From Leptasterias polaris (Eukaryota > Echinodermata > Asteroidea > Forcipulatida > Asteriidae): a stretch of 64,000 nucleotides of DNA. How positions within the stretch are numbered: position 1 is the stretch's first letter; each line of letters begins with the position of its first letter. Under the pieces are notes generated by a model. The model worked only from the letters and a program-made list of their open reading frames with translations. It was not told the DNA's origin and searched no databases. A program made the position numbers and the translations under genes. Of this stretch, positions 62,852 to 64,000 are shown one piece after another. The stretch covers positions 1,178,001-1,242,000 of the forward strand of contig JAZGTN010000038.1 of NCBI GenBank assembly GCA_037783415.1, written 5' to 3'.

Positions 62852-63876
62852 TATAGGTTTTCTCGGTCAATTTCGGCAAATGAGCAGCCGATTTCATTTT
62901 CGTGCGTTCGAATTAAAGCTATTTTGCCTCTCCAGTTGTTACTGCGTTTCAAATTCAAAATTCGGGCATTCAATTTCGTATTGAGGCATTCAAATTCCTT
63001 TTGCACTGTGTTCAATTTAGCATATCGTCATTCTTTTTCGTGACGCACAATCATCATTCAATTTAGCAAAGCTGGTTCGACTGGAGATTTTACTGGTTTA
63101 TTTTTTTTCAATTTCGTAAAGAGGCAATCAATTTCGCTAAATGAGAATTCAAATAAGTACGACTAAAGAAATACGAATAAACAGATAATCTGTATTAGGC
63201 AACTGTTTCGTATCTTCACTTTAATTCAGGCAAACCTTATTTTCTTTATTTATGGTTCCAGGAGACTTTACATGGGGCCCATGATGTTTTTTCTTCTTTG
63301 TTTTCTCCTATATTCTTTTTTGGGGGATCTTTATTGGTTAACTGGCCTAATTTTGTATTGTGTTTGAATGGGGTGTTTCTTTATGTTTTTTCTGGTTTTT
63401 GTTGTTTATGTTGTTTCTTCCTCAACCATCAATCTATTGGCGTGCCAGACATCTTGGCGTATATGTTTAGGTATGGTTGTACCACAAGCTGCAAACTTAT
63501 TGAAATATGCGTGTAAAACTGTAGCAAAAGCTCGTCTTCGAAGTACAAAGTGACTCAAGTGCAAATAAGTGAACCGTATATGCCTTATTAACAAAGCGTT
63601 TTTTAGATTGCACAAATTACAGAAATGACTGCCCAAAAATGAATTTGAATGACTAAACACACGCCTCAAAAAGCTCCGGCGAATTTGAATGCTGCTTTGA
63701 TGAATCGTTAAATTGAATGATTATTTTGTTAAATCGAATGACGCAACAGTACATTTGACTAGTCATAAAACGAAATCGAATTACCCTTTTCAGTAGCATT
63801 CGATTTCACGCGAAATAGAATAGCGTGGTGGTTAAATTGGCTGCTCATTTGCCGAAATTGACCGAGAAAACCTATA
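62852..63876. mobile_element. 1.0-kb non-autonomous DNA element with 38-bp inverted ends
   Basis: 62852-62889 (TATAGGTTTTCTCGGTCAAT...) and 63839-63876 are exact complements over about 38 bp. The outermost TA on each side may be the target duplication, as in Tc1/mariner-type MITEs. The interior is filled with variants of CATTCAATTTCG and CAAATGAGCATTC. No coding frame is recognised. It begins just after the SINE at 62742. Confidence 0.85.
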
Positions 63877-64000
63877 ATAATAATATTGGGAATTTATAAT
63901 GCGATGGTATCTGTCTTTGAAATGTTCATGGCGCAACGACATATATCAATAGAGGGGAATGTTTATGCAGTCCTCATTAGGTGAGCCTTGAGGGAAGTTT

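Overview
The window is eukaryotic: it has spliced genes with GT-AG introns, many mobile elements, SINEs and MITEs, and AT-rich intergenic DNA. The receptor family, the repeat types and the Gypsy element suggest a marine deuterostome, most likely an echinoderm and perhaps a sea star. That taxonomic guess is inference only.

The host genes are two tandem, minus-strand, GABA-B receptor subunit 2-like class C GPCR genes. Gene A starts at 36004 and runs off the left edge. Seven exons are visible: signal peptide, then most of the Venus-flytrap ligand-binding domain. All six introns between them are phase 0, and the first is 28.3 kb long and full of transposons. Gene B enters from the right edge and ends at 43948. 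Sixteen exons (755 residues) could be joined with matching phases and no stop. They encode the rest of the Venus flytrap, a complete six-cysteine C-type lectin-like domain (CTLD), the seven-helix domain, a short coiled coil and a cysteine-containing tail. The CTLD is carried by two exons flanked by phase-1 introns and sits in the last part of the flytrap domain, which is the signature of exon shuffling. This receptor-lectin fusion is the most interesting observation in the window.

Mobile DNA, left to right. A full-length Ty3/Gypsy element (8155-16464, minus strand) has 821-bp LTRs that look identical, a TTAA target duplication, and gag and pol linked by a classical -1 frameshift site (G GGA AAC plus a hairpin). 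One in-frame TAG separates RNase H from integrase, and a long acidic tail follows integrase. A 6.0-kb DNA transposon (27974-33984) has 30-bp terminal inverted repeats, a TTTT duplication and a decayed transposase-like gene with a D-G-x-x-G-Q-N-K-N motif. A 627-bp MITE (41471-42097) shares its terminal architecture. There are also a 5'-truncated RTE-like LINE (54502-55335), several LINE C-terminal scraps, tRNA-headed SINEs, and many MITE families, some nested.

Tandem repeats include a 67-bp unit x7 (39527-39995), a 33-bp array (2807-3090) and a 22-bp array (about 52915-53285) that both appear to have grown from one GGGTCA-rich MITE, and a 27-bp array x9 (49139-49380). Stretches not listed showed no gene to me.
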